Positions 7,826-15,064 of a stretch of 25,396 bases of DNA are shown here, piece by piece. Both the position numbers and the translations under genes were made by a program. The DNA is from Actinomycetes bacterium (GTDB taxonomy: Bacteria > Actinomycetota > Thermoleophilia > Solirubrobacterales > Solirubrobacteraceae): positions 1 to 25,396 of the forward strand of contig JAEYAL010000109.1 in the NCBI GenBank assembly GCA_023404805.1, read 5' to 3'. Under the pieces are notes generated by a model that did no database searches, was not told the origin of the DNA, and saw only the letters and a list, made by a program, of their open reading frames with translations. The first letter of the stretch is position 1, and each line of letters starts with the position of its first letter.

Positions 7826-8269
7826 ATGCGCAATCGACTCTCCGACGAGCAGGGCTTCACCCTCATCGAGCTCCTCGTCGTCATCCTGATCATCGGCATC
7901 CTCGCCGCGATCGCCCTTCCGAACTTCCTTGGCCAGCGTGCTCGCGGCCAGGACGCGGCGGCGAAGACCGACGCCCGCAACGCGGTGTCGATGGTCGAGG
8001 CTTGCTTCACCGACTCGCAGACCTACGTCGGCTGCAACACGTCGGCTGCGACGTCGCTTGGCGCCAACACGGGCCTGACGTTCGCTGCGTCGCTGGCGGC
8101 GCTGACGCCCGGCCAGGTCTTCGTGGGCCCGGTCACCGCCGACTCCTACGTGATCACCGCGAAGTCGCGCTCGAACACCAACTTCAGCATCACCAAGACG
8201 ACCGGTACCGGCGCAATCAGCCGCGACTGCAACGTCGAAGGTGGCGGCTGCAAGAACCTCAAGTGGTAA
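7826..8269 (+). CDS. Type IV prepilin, probable major pilin
   Basis: A 147-residue prepilin. The short leader MRNRLSDEQG is cut before F11, giving a mature N-terminus FTLIELLVVILIIGILAAIA with Glu at +5, the classical N-methyl-Phe pilin helix. This helix inserts in the membrane before assembly and packs the filament core. The globular part carries four Cys residues, two of them in the C-terminal segment CNVEGGGC, suggesting disulfides. The ATG at 7826 has AGGAG five nt upstream and gives the right leader length; the frame continues further upstream, but those starts are ignored. It is followed by an attenuator-like hairpin, so it is likely the most abundant subunit. It is a close paralogue of the next gene. 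Assembly would use PilB, PilD and PilMNO encoded nearby. Confidence 0.93.
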   Translation: MRNRLSDEQGFTLIELLVVILIIGILAAIALPNFLGQRARGQDAAAKTDARNAVSMVEACFTDSQTYVGCNTSAATSLGANTGLTFAASLAALTPGQVFVGPVTADSYVITAKSRSNTNFSITKTTGTGAISRDCNVEGGGCKNLKW

Positions 8270-8293
8270 CCGCTCGAACGAGCCTTTTATGGC

Positions 8294-8328
8294 ACCAAGG
8301 CCCGTCTTCCCAGGAAGGCGGGCCTGGT
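8294..8328 (+). terminator. Attenuator-like hairpin between the two pilin genes
   Basis: The 5' arm (8294-8310) pairs with the 3' arm (8313-8328): a 13-bp core with one wobble, extended by three pairs past a single bulged A. The innermost pairs must open for a loop. A T-rich stretch, TGCTTCCTTT, follows at 8329-8338. Partial termination here would favour the first pilin over downstream minor pilins. Confidence 0.65.
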
Positions 8329-8357
8329 TGCTTCCTTTGCAAGCGAGCTCCGCACCT

Positions 8358-8807
8358 ATGCATCACCGACCATCACGGCACTCACTCCGCAGCGACGACG
8401 GCTTCACGCTGATCGAGCTGCTCGTCGTGATCCTGATCATCGGGATCCTCGCTGGAATCGCCCTGCCGAACTTCGTCTCGCAGCGCGACCGCGCCCGTGA
8501 CGCCGCAGCGAAGGCCGACGTGCGCAACACCATGACGCACGTGGAGGCTTGCTACACGAAGACCGAGGACTACCGGCAGTGCCAGACGCTCGCCGATCTC
8601 GGTGAAGGGCTCGGGATCTCCCTCGGGCCAGCCCGCGGCCAGGTCAGCGTCGCGGCGGACTCGGTCGACAGCTTCATCGTGACCGCGCACTCCCGCACGG
8701 ACTCCATGTACTCGATCGAGAAGACATCGGGCACCTGGCGCGTCGAGCGCACGTGCACGCTCGCGCCCGGGCAGTCCGACGCCGGGTGCAAGAACGGCAC
8801 CTGGTAA
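8358..8807 (+). CDS. Type IV prepilin, second pilin paralogue
   Basis: A 149-residue prepilin closely related to the preceding one. The leader MHHRPSRHSLRSDDG is cut before F16; the mature N-terminus is FTLIELLVVILIIGILAGIA with Glu at +5. Shared marks include PNF, QR, DAAAK, D-RN and VEAC after the helix, and C-terminal Cys residues in CTLAPGQSDAGC followed by KNGTW. The pair therefore arose by tandem duplication. No good Shine-Dalgarno precedes the ATG at 8358; in-frame TTG codons at 8328 and 8337 are possible alternatives. The gene lies downstream of the hairpin at 8294-8328, so it is probably expressed at a lower level, as an alternative or minor subunit. Confidence 0.9.
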   Translation: MHHRPSRHSLRSDDGFTLIELLVVILIIGILAGIALPNFVSQRDRARDAAAKADVRNTMTHVEACYTKTEDYRQCQTLADLGEGLGISLGPARGQVSVAADSVDSFIVTAHSRTDSMYSIEKTSGTWRVERTCTLAPGQSDAGCKNGTW

Positions 8808-8884
8808 TCAGGTCCAACCACCTTGAGCCCTCTGTCGGCCACCCGTCCACCGTCTGCGTGCCGGACTGGAGCCGACGCACCGAA

Positions 8885-10285
8885 ATGCCGATCCACAAGC
8901 CGATGAGCGAGCCGAACTTGCCGAATTCCAACCGGGAACGTCTGCACGACGACCGCGGCTTCATGATCATCGAGGTCCTCGTCTCCGCGTTGATCCTGAT
9001 CATGGCTTCGCTCGCCGTCTTCAGCGCCCTCGACAACGCCGACAAGGCCGCTGGCCAGCAGCAGCGCCGCGCAGTCTCCGCCAACTGGGCGCAGTCTGAG
9101 ATCGAACGGATCCGCTCGATGCCGGTTGAAGACATCGAGGCCATGAAGGGCGTGCGCACCGTCGAGCGCGACAAGATCAAGTACTTCATCACCACGACGG
9201 CGAAGTGGATCAGCGATGGCGGCGACGAGCCGAAGTGCACGTCGCGCACCGGTGGCCTCGACTACCTGCGCCTCACCGTCTCGATCTCGTGGGAAAACAT
9301 GGGGCAGTCCAAGCCGGTCTCGTTCACCTCGCTTGTCACACCGACGGCCGGCGCCGGCGGCGACAACGGCTCGCTGTCTGTGCGCCTGATCAACCGCAAC
9401 GCCGGCCCGGTGGCGGGCGTGCCGATCACGCTCGACGGCCCCGTCTCGATGACCCAGACGACCAACGCCAACGGCTGCGTCATCTTCGCCTTCGTGCCAG
9501 AGTCGCTCGACTACGAGGTCCGGTTCCAGCGCGTTGGCTACGTCAACCAGCGCAGCGTCAACAACGTCTCCGACACCCCGGTCACGGTGACCGCGCGTAC
9601 GACGACCAAGCTGGAATACATGTACGACAGCGGCGGCTTCACGCTCGCGAACTTCAAGACGCGCTCCAACGGCCCGACCAGCGCACTGGTCGACAGCACG
9701 CCGCCCGCGATCCAGATGTTCCACGTCGGCCAGGGCCCAGAAGAGGGGATCACCGTCCCGCTCAGCGGCAACCAGAGCTCGTGGAACGGCGCTGGGGTTC
9801 CGTGGTTCCCCTTCACCACGCCGTACTCGATCTACGGCGGCAACTGCAACAAGAACTCGCCGCCAGACACGGCCGCGGGCGGAGCGCTCACGCGGAACGT
9901 CAACATCACTCCGCTGGCCACGCAGAACGCTGGCCAGGTGCAGCTGCCAGCCCTCGGCGTGCAGGTGAAGACCGGCACGCTCGCGGCACCGGGCGCGAAC
10001 CTCTCAGGAGCCACGGTCGTCGTCGACGCCAACTGCGGCTCCAACTGGCTGCTCGGGCCGACGAACAGCAACGGCTCGCTTGACGACCCAGGGGTGCCGT
10101 ACTCGGTGAACACCAAGGTCTGCGTGTTCGCGACGTACGGTGGCGCGACGAAGCGGTTCATCCTCAAGAACGCCATCCGCACGGAGAACGAGTGGAACTC
10201 CATTCCGATCGTCTACTTCGGTAGCAGCGGCGATACGAACTACACCTACAAGCCGAACGGGACGGCGGCCGGATGCTTCGCGTAA
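8885..10285 (+). CDS. PilV-like minor prepilin fused to a large beta-rich C-terminal region
   Basis: A 466-residue prepilin counted from the ATG at 8885; ATG 8903 is an equally plausible start giving a 19-residue leader. Processing at DDRG|F yields FMIIEVLVSALILIMASLAV with Glu at +5, then a pilin-like helix. The segment near nt 9361-9640 resembles a carboxypeptidase-regulatory or Cna-B-like beta sandwich (SVRLINRN, PVAGVPITLDG, TNANGCVIF and YEVRFQRVGY). A further beta-rich part reaches the C-terminus. Typical PilV/GspI proteins are about 130-200 residues, so this one has acquired display modules. It probably sits in the tip complex primed by minor pilins and may bind a surface. It overlaps the following gene by 13 bp. 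Confidence 0.82.
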   Translation: MPIHKPMSEPNLPNSNRERLHDDRGFMIIEVLVSALILIMASLAVFSALDNADKAAGQQQRRAVSANWAQSEIERIRSMPVEDIEAMKGVRTVERDKIKYFITTTAKWISDGGDEPKCTSRTGGLDYLRLTVSISWENMGQSKPVSFTSLVTPTAGAGGDNGSLSVRLINRNAGPVAGVPITLDGPVSMTQTTNANGCVIFAFVPESLDYEVRFQRVGYVNQRSVNNVSDTPVTVTARTTTKLEYMYDSGGFTLANFKTRSNGPTSALVDSTPPAIQMFHVGQGPEEGITVPLSGNQSSWNGAGVPWFPFTTPYSIYGGNCNKNSPPDTAAGGALTRNVNITPLATQNAGQVQLPALGVQVKTGTLAAPGANLSGATVVVDANCGSNWLLGPTNSNGSLDDPGVPYSVNTKVCVFATYGGATKRFILKNAIRTENEWNSIPIVYFGSSGDTNYTYKPNGTAAGCFA

Positions 10286-11121
10286 CGCCGCCCAGCCGCA
10301 AACTCGCCCGGAAGGTCCGCGACGACGACGGTGGCTTTACCCTCGTCGAGCTCCTCACCGGCATCACGATCGGCATGTTCTTGGTGTTCGCCGCCTACGC
10401 CGCGATGGACGCCGCGAGCAAGTTCTCGACCCGCACAGCGATGCGCGTGGAAGCGCTCAACCGCGGGCGCACCGGCATGGAAGTCATCACGCGGGCGATC
10501 CGCGCGCAGCAGTGCTTCAACAACGTCCGGCCGATGCTCTGGGCCTCCGGGACCGGCATGGAGTTCTACGCGTCGGTCGCGCCGCAGGCGACGACCGCCC
10601 CGAACACCCAGCCGATCGAGCGCCACCGCCTTGAGTGGAAGGGCACGGCCACCGGCGACATCGGCGATGGGACGCAGGCCGCGAACACGGCGGGCAACAT
10701 CACCGAGACCGTCTGGCGCGCAAAAACCGATCCGGTCACCGGCGTGGTGACATGGCCGACGAGCCCGAGCGCCGTCAACGTGATCGCTACTGGCGTGCAG
10801 CCCGCCCCGGACCGCCGCAACAAGGACGTCATCGCGCCGATCTTCCGCTACTTCAAGTACGCGTCGACGACGGGCTCCGGCCGCGTCGACCTGACTGCGC
10901 CGGTGCCGACGACCACCTCGACCGTCACGACCTACAACCCCGCAGGCCTGCCCAGCGCCTCCAGCACCGACCTCGCGGGCATCGTGCTCGTCGAAGTCAG
11001 CTTCCAGGCCCAGGCCCGCAAGCAGCGGGTCGCCCCGAGCAAGCCCGTGAACCTCTACAACACCGTCTCGGTCCGCATCGCGGATCCGACCAACCCAGCC
11101 GGGAGTCCGCAATGCCTCTGA
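10273..11121 (+). CDS. PilW/GspJ-like minor prepilin
   Basis: A 282-residue prepilin with leader MLRVTPPSRKLARKVRDDDGG and mature start at F22 (FTLVELLTGITIGMFLVFAA), Glu at +5. The stretch after the helix, ALNRGRTGMEVITRAIRAQQ, is characteristic of PilW/GspJ-type minor pilins; the rest is a beta-rich globular domain. Members of this group form the initiating tip complex with PilV- and PilX-like partners. The start lies inside the end of the PilV-like gene and its stop overlaps the next start by 10 bp, so the three minor pilins are translationally coupled and likely made in fixed ratio. Confidence 0.85.
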   Translation: MLRVTPPSRKLARKVRDDDGGFTLVELLTGITIGMFLVFAAYAAMDAASKFSTRTAMRVEALNRGRTGMEVITRAIRAQQCFNNVRPMLWASGTGMEFYASVAPQATTAPNTQPIERHRLEWKGTATGDIGDGTQAANTAGNITETVWRAKTDPVTGVVTWPTSPSAVNVIATGVQPAPDRRNKDVIAPIFRYFKYASTTGSGRVDLTAPVPTTTSTVTTYNPAGLPSASSTDLAGIVLVEVSFQAQARKQRVAPSKPVNLYNTVSVRIADPTNPAGSPQCL

Positions 11122-12983
11122 GGAAGATCCTCGCCCGCGTTCGACGGGCCGAAGAAGGCTTCTCGATGGTCGTCACGATGGGCGCCGTCAGCCTGATGCT
11201 CGTCTCGTCGGCGGTGGCGGTGACCTCGGTGCAGTCCGACCAGGACATCGGCCGCAAGGACCGTGATCGCAAGGCCGCGTACTCCGCCGCCGAGGCCGGG
11301 CTGCAGGTCTACGTGCACCGCCTGCTCAACGACAACACCTACTGGGCGCAGTGCGACGCCGAGGCCAACGACGGCGTCAACCAGCCGTGGATCAAGAGCG
11401 GGGCGAACCCGACCGATCCGCGTGACTGGGAGCCGCTGTCGGACAACAGCGCGCAGTGGACTACCGAGGTGATCCCGGTCTCCGGGAAGTCCCAGTGCGA
11501 CAAGAACGACCCGGAAGGCACGATGGTGCAGGCCGGCACGCCGACGTTCCGCATCCGCGTCACCGGCCAGGCGCTCGTCACCGACGCCGCGACCGGCAAG
11601 CAGAAGGCCGTCGGGCCGAAGCGCTCGCTGATCGCGACCTTCAAGCGCAAGTCGTTCCTGGACTACATCTACTTCACCGACCTCGAGGTCACCGACCCGA
11701 CCATCTACGGCGGTTACATCGCCAGGGGCTGGGAGACGAAGGAGCGCGCTGGCGAGGATCCGGCGCCGGCCCCGAAGCAGCGCACCCTCGCCGAGTGGGG
11801 CAACGTCGCGTGCGGCCAGTACAGCTACGTCAAGGCGATCGCGAACAAGAGCGACGGCCTGCAGTACCGCATGGACCAGCGTTACCGCGTCTCGCCGCCG
11901 ACGAGCGGCAAGCGCCCCTACGGGTCGACCAGCTCGTACCAGAGCATCACGGGCGCGTGCTCGGAGATCACCTTCTCCGACGGCGACTGGATCCAGGGTC
12001 CGATGCACACGAACGATACCTCGCAGCTGTGCGGCAACCCGAAGTTCGGGCGCTCGCCGGCCGACGTGATCGAGATCTCCGGCCCCGGCGACACCTCGGT
12101 CACCGACGTGCGCAAGAGCTGGCGTGTGTCGAGCCAGAACGGCTGCTCGGGAGCAACGCCTGACGTGAACTTCGAGGGCGATCTGAGCCCCGACCCGAAC
12201 GTCGGCACCTGGAAGTACAACCAGAAGCTCCTCAAGCTGCCGAGCTCGAACCTGTCGCTCAAGGCCGAGGCGCCGACGAACTACACGTTCCGCGGCCGCA
12301 CGCTGATCCGCCTGACCAACACGGGCGTGACGGTGACGGGCAAGGACGCCAGCGGCACGGTGCTCAACAACAAGCCGCTGCCGTACCCCGAGAACGGCGT
12401 GATCTACGTCGACAACGACCCGACGCCGGGCAACACCTGCACGGCGACCTACGACACGATGACGGCCGACGACCCGCGTCCCGGCTGCGGTATCGCGGTG
12501 GTCAAGGGCACGTACGACACGAGCCTCACGATCGCGGCCGCCGACGACATCATCATCGACGGCAACATCATCCGTGAAGACGGCGCTCCCGCCGTGCTGG
12601 GCATGGTGTCGAACAACTTCATCCGGCTCAACCACCCGGTGGTCGACCAGGATGAGTGCGCGCAGGGCAACAACAGCGCCAACGGCGTCGGCGCCCTGAC
12701 GAACCCGCGCGTCGACTCGGCGCTGCTCGCGCTCAAGCACTCGTTCCTCGTCGACAACTGGGCCTGCGGCCTGCCGCTCGGCACCCTGACGGTGAACGGC
12801 GCCATCGCGCAGAAGTTCCGCGGACCGGTCGGCACCGGCTCGGGCAAGACGATGTCGACGGGCTACTACAAGCTCTACAAGTACGACGACCGCCTCCGGG
12901 TCCGGGTCCCGCCGAAGTTCATCGATCCGGTCGAGTCGGCCTGGGGCATCCAGACCTACCAGGAGCAGTCGCCTGCCCAGTAG
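11112..12983 (+). CDS. PilX-like large minor prepilin lacking Glu5
   Basis: A 623-residue protein starting at ATG 11112 with GGGAG seven nt upstream. The leader MPLRKILARVRRAEEG is cut before F17, but the mature start FSMVVTMGAVSLMLVSSAVA has Val, not Glu, at +5. That is a feature of GspK/PilX-type tip pilins, which have no subunit above them to neutralise. After the helix come RKAAYSAAEAGLQVYVHRLL, typical of PilX N-terminal regions, then a long domain with FTDLEV, GPMHTNDTSQLCG, DDIIIDGNI and a C-terminal segment LYKYDDRLRVRVPPKF, recalling large PilX/DUF4900-like proteins of Gram-positive and Deinococcus pilus loci. It is much longer than proteobacterial PilX (about 170-200). It is probably the filament cap or adhesive tip. 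Confidence 0.83.
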   Translation: MPLRKILARVRRAEEGFSMVVTMGAVSLMLVSSAVAVTSVQSDQDIGRKDRDRKAAYSAAEAGLQVYVHRLLNDNTYWAQCDAEANDGVNQPWIKSGANPTDPRDWEPLSDNSAQWTTEVIPVSGKSQCDKNDPEGTMVQAGTPTFRIRVTGQALVTDAATGKQKAVGPKRSLIATFKRKSFLDYIYFTDLEVTDPTIYGGYIARGWETKERAGEDPAPAPKQRTLAEWGNVACGQYSYVKAIANKSDGLQYRMDQRYRVSPPTSGKRPYGSTSSYQSITGACSEITFSDGDWIQGPMHTNDTSQLCGNPKFGRSPADVIEISGPGDTSVTDVRKSWRVSSQNGCSGATPDVNFEGDLSPDPNVGTWKYNQKLLKLPSSNLSLKAEAPTNYTFRGRTLIRLTNTGVTVTGKDASGTVLNNKPLPYPENGVIYVDNDPTPGNTCTATYDTMTADDPRPGCGIAVVKGTYDTSLTIAAADDIIIDGNIIREDGAPAVLGMVSNNFIRLNHPVVDQDECAQGNNSANGVGALTNPRVDSALLALKHSFLVDNWACGLPLGTLTVNGAIAQKFRGPVGTGSGKTMSTGYYKLYKYDDRLRVRVPPKFIDPVESAWGIQTYQEQSPAQ

Positions 12984-12990
12984 GCAGGCG
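12970..12990 (+). other. Short hairpin over the stop codon of the PilX-like gene
   Basis: CGCCTGCC (12970-12977) pairs perfectly with GGCAGGCG (12983-12990) around a 5-nt loop that carries most of the TAG stop. It may protect the 3' end of the message or add to the terminator 25 bp downstream. Confidence 0.4.
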
Positions 12991-13014
12991 CCAGCCGACC
13001 CGCAGCGAACTCCA

Positions 13015-13050
13015 CGAGGGCCGCGCATCACGCGCGGCCCTCGCGCTTTT
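13015..13050 (+). terminator. Intrinsic terminator after the minor pilin genes
   Basis: A perfect 12-bp GC-rich stem (13015-13026 with 13032-13043) closes loop ATCAC and is followed by CGCTTTT. This is the clearest classical terminator in the window and separates the pilin operon from the prepilin peptidase gene. Confidence 0.85.
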
Positions 13051-13091
13051 CACCACCGTCCTTTCCTCCGACCCTCCCGAGGGACCCCTCC

Positions 13092-13850
13092 GTGTTTGCC
13101 GCCATCGTGCTCGCCCTCATCGCCGGCCTGGCGATCGGCTCGTTCCTGAACGTCGTCATCTACCGGCTGCCGCGTGGCGAGTCGGTGGTCAAGCCGCGTT
13201 CGAAGTGCCCGAACTGCGGCCACCAGATCAGCGGGATCGAGAACATCCCCGTGGTCTCGTGGCTCGCGCTGCGCGGCAAATGCCGCGAATGCAAGGAGCC
13301 GATCTCGTGGCGCTACCCGGCGATCGAGCTCCTCACAGGCCTGCTCTACGCGATGGTCGTCTGGGTGGCGTGGGACGACCCGGCGCAGATCGCGCTCGGC
13401 CTGATCCTCATGACGGCGCTGGTGCCGATCACGTTCATCGACCTGGAGTTCCGCCGGGTGCCGAACGCGATCACCGGGCCCGCCGCGGTGGCGCTGATCG
13501 TGGCCGGGACGGCGCTTGACCTCTCTGGCCAGCCGGAGCGGCTCCTCGCCGCCGCGATCGTCGTCGTGCCGTTTCTGATCCTGTCCCTGGTGCTCTCTGG
13601 ACACATGGGTATGGGCGACGTGAAGCTCATGGGCGTCCTCGGCCTGGCGCTCGGCCGCGGCCTCGCGCCGGCGCTGTTCATCGCCTTCATCTCGGGCACG
13701 ATCGTCGGCGTCGGGCTGATGGCCAAGTACGGCATGCGCGCGCGCAAGACCGCGGTGCCTTTTGGTCCATTCCTGGCGCTCGGCGGCGTCGTCGGATTCG
13801 TGGTCGGATCCGACCTTTGGGACAGCTACGTGGACACCTTCACGGGCTAG
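13092..13850 (+). CDS. pilD: Type IV prepilin peptidase / N-methyltransferase
   Basis: A 252-residue polytopic aspartyl protease of the A24 family that cuts prepilin leaders at the cytoplasmic face and methylates the new N-terminal Phe. Visible are GSFLNVVIYRLPRGES near the N-terminus and two CxxC pairs (C39, C42, C64, C67) in the cytoplasmic zinc-binding domain of the bifunctional type. Catalytic Asp D117 (ITFIDLEFRRVPN) and D176 (GMGDVKLMG) are both present, with hydrophobic helices throughout. The start is GTG at 13092 with a purine-rich GAGGGA about 8 nt upstream. It would process the five G|F prepilins encoded just before it. The terminator at 13015-13050 suggests its own promoter or read-through; none is obvious. 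Confidence 0.94.
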   Translation: MFAAIVLALIAGLAIGSFLNVVIYRLPRGESVVKPRSKCPNCGHQISGIENIPVVSWLALRGKCRECKEPISWRYPAIELLTGLLYAMVVWVAWDDPAQIALGLILMTALVPITFIDLEFRRVPNAITGPAAVALIVAGTALDLSGQPERLLAAAIVVVPFLILSLVLSGHMGMGDVKLMGVLGLALGRGLAPALFIAFISGTIVGVGLMAKYGMRARKTAVPFGPFLALGGVVGFVVGSDLWDSYVDTFTG

Positions 13851-13985
13851 CAAAAGCCCCGAGTTTTGGCGCCAGTTGGCCAGTTGTTGGCCAGCGGACG
13901 CAGATCGGGCGCACCGTCCGCCCATCGGGGCTCAAGTCGGCGAAGGGTATGACCGACGACTGCAAGTAGGAGCCCCCCTTGCAGT
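13851..13985 (+). promoter_or_regulatory. Candidate structured leader RNA (riboswitch-like) controlling pilM
   Basis: Stem P1 pairs 13855-13862 with 13925-13932 (8 bp). Inside it, hairpin P2 (13877-13882 with 13888-13893) abuts hairpin P3 (13894-13900 with 13915-13921). The P3 loop GGCGC (13908-13912) can pair with GCGCC (13869-13873) as a pseudoknot. Downstream, ACTGCAAG (13959-13966) pairs with CTTGCAGT (13978-13985), placing the Shine-Dalgarno TAGGAG (13967-13972) in the loop and the TTG start in the stem. The P1 3' strand can instead pair as GGGGCTC (13927-13933) with GAGCCCC (13970-13976) across the Shine-Dalgarno region. I could not match it to c-di-GMP or another known riboswitch consensus by eye. 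The evidence is complementarity only. Confidence 0.45.
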
Positions 13986-15064
13986 TTCGTCCTCCGAGCA
14001 TCAAGACCCCTTCGACTGGCCGCGGGTCGCGCGTCCCCACCTTGGTGGGCGTCGACATCGAACCGGGCCACGTCGCGATCGCCGAAGTGGCCAGCGCCGG
14101 TGGCGCGCGTGTGAAGCGCGCAGCCATCGCCCCGCTTGACGCCCACGTCGTGCGCGACGGCGAGGTGGTCGACCCAGAGGCCCTCGCCGCGGTGCTCCGC
14201 GAGATCTGGGCGTCGCACAAGGGCCTCTCCAAGAAGGTCCGCATCGGCGTCGCCAACCAGCGCATCGTCGTCCGCGTCCTCGACCTGCCGCCGATCGCGG
14301 AAGGCAAGGAGCTCGACGCAGCCGTCCGCTTCTCCGCCCAGGAGGCCCTGCCGATGCCGCTGGAGTCCGCCGTTATCGACTACGTCCCAGTGGGCGAGGT
14401 CGAGACCGAAGACGGCCCCAAGCGCCGCGTCGTGCTCGTCGCCGCCCGCCGCGACATGATCGACCAGATGCTGATCGCGACCCGCTCCGCCGGGCTCCGC
14501 GTCGAAGGCCTCGACCTCTCCGCCTTCGGCATGGCCCGCGCCCTGCGCCACGCCGGCGACCCCGACCAGCTGCTGCTGTCCGTCGGCGGGCTCACGAACC
14601 TCGCCGTCATCAGGAACGGCGTCTGCACCTTCACCCGCGTCACCGGCGGCGGCATCGAAGCGATGGCCGTCGACCTGGCTGAGCGGATGGCCCTGACCCT
14701 GGACCACTCCCGCGCTTGGCTCCGCCACGTGGGCCTCGTCCAGCCGGTCGAGCAGATCGAAGGGGAGCCCGACATCGTCGGCGCCGCCCGCTACGTCCTC
14801 GGCGAAGGCGTCCGCCGCCTCGCGCTCGAGACGCGCCAGTCGCTGGACTTCCAGCGCGCGCAGAGCCCGGGCGACGCGCACATCGACCACGTCGTCCTGA
14901 CGGGCCCCGCCCTGCAGATCGACGGCTTCTCGGCCACGCTCGAGCATGAGCTCGGCGTCTCGGTCGTGCCACGCGCGATCGAAGTCGCTGACGACCTCCA
15001 GGGCATCGACGCCGCCGACGTGACCGTCGCGGCCGGCCTGGCGCTGGGGGAGGCCCGAGCATGA
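13979..15064 (+). CDS. pilM: Type IV pilus actin-like assembly ATPase PilM
   Basis: A 361-residue cytoplasmic actin/FtsA-like protein that binds the N-terminal tail of PilN and forms the inner-membrane alignment platform of the pilus. VGVDIEPGHVAIAEV is the phosphate-1 region; LDLPPIAEGKELDAAVRFSAQ and DYVPVGE are typical PilM stretches. In the phosphate-2 position the sequence is LLLSVGGLTNLAVIRNG, where many PilM proteins have an Asp. The start is TTG at 13979 with TAGGAG six nt upstream; the conserved fold begins about 22 residues later, and no upstream start fits better. It heads an operon in which each following gene overlaps the last by an ATGA (pilN, pilO, pilP-like). The start codon is embedded in a possible regulatory hairpin. 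Confidence 0.92.
   Translation: MQFRPPSIKTPSTGRGSRVPTLVGVDIEPGHVAIAEVASAGGARVKRAAIAPLDAHVVRDGEVVDPEALAAVLREIWASHKGLSKKVRIGVANQRIVVRVLDLPPIAEGKELDAAVRFSAQEALPMPLESAVIDYVPVGEVETEDGPKRRVVLVAARRDMIDQMLIATRSAGLRVEGLDLSAFGMARALRHAGDPDQLLLSVGGLTNLAVIRNGVCTFTRVTGGGIEAMAVDLAERMALTLDHSRAWLRHVGLVQPVEQIEGEPDIVGAARYVLGEGVRRLALETRQSLDFQRAQSPGDAHIDHVVLTGPALQIDGFSATLEHELGVSVVPRAIEVADDLQGIDAADVTVAAGLALGEARA

Noticed and set aside
11055..13031. A 658-codon minus-strand frame opposite the PilX-like gene
   Set aside because: An antisense shadow in GC-rich DNA; it spans a clear plus-strand terminator and shows no recognisable protein features.
13851..13985. Known c-di-GMP-I (GEMM) riboswitch upstream of pilM
   Set aside because: Only a short GGACGCA stretch recalls the consensus; the tetraloop, its receptor and the remaining conserved core are not found. 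Kept as an unassigned structured leader instead.
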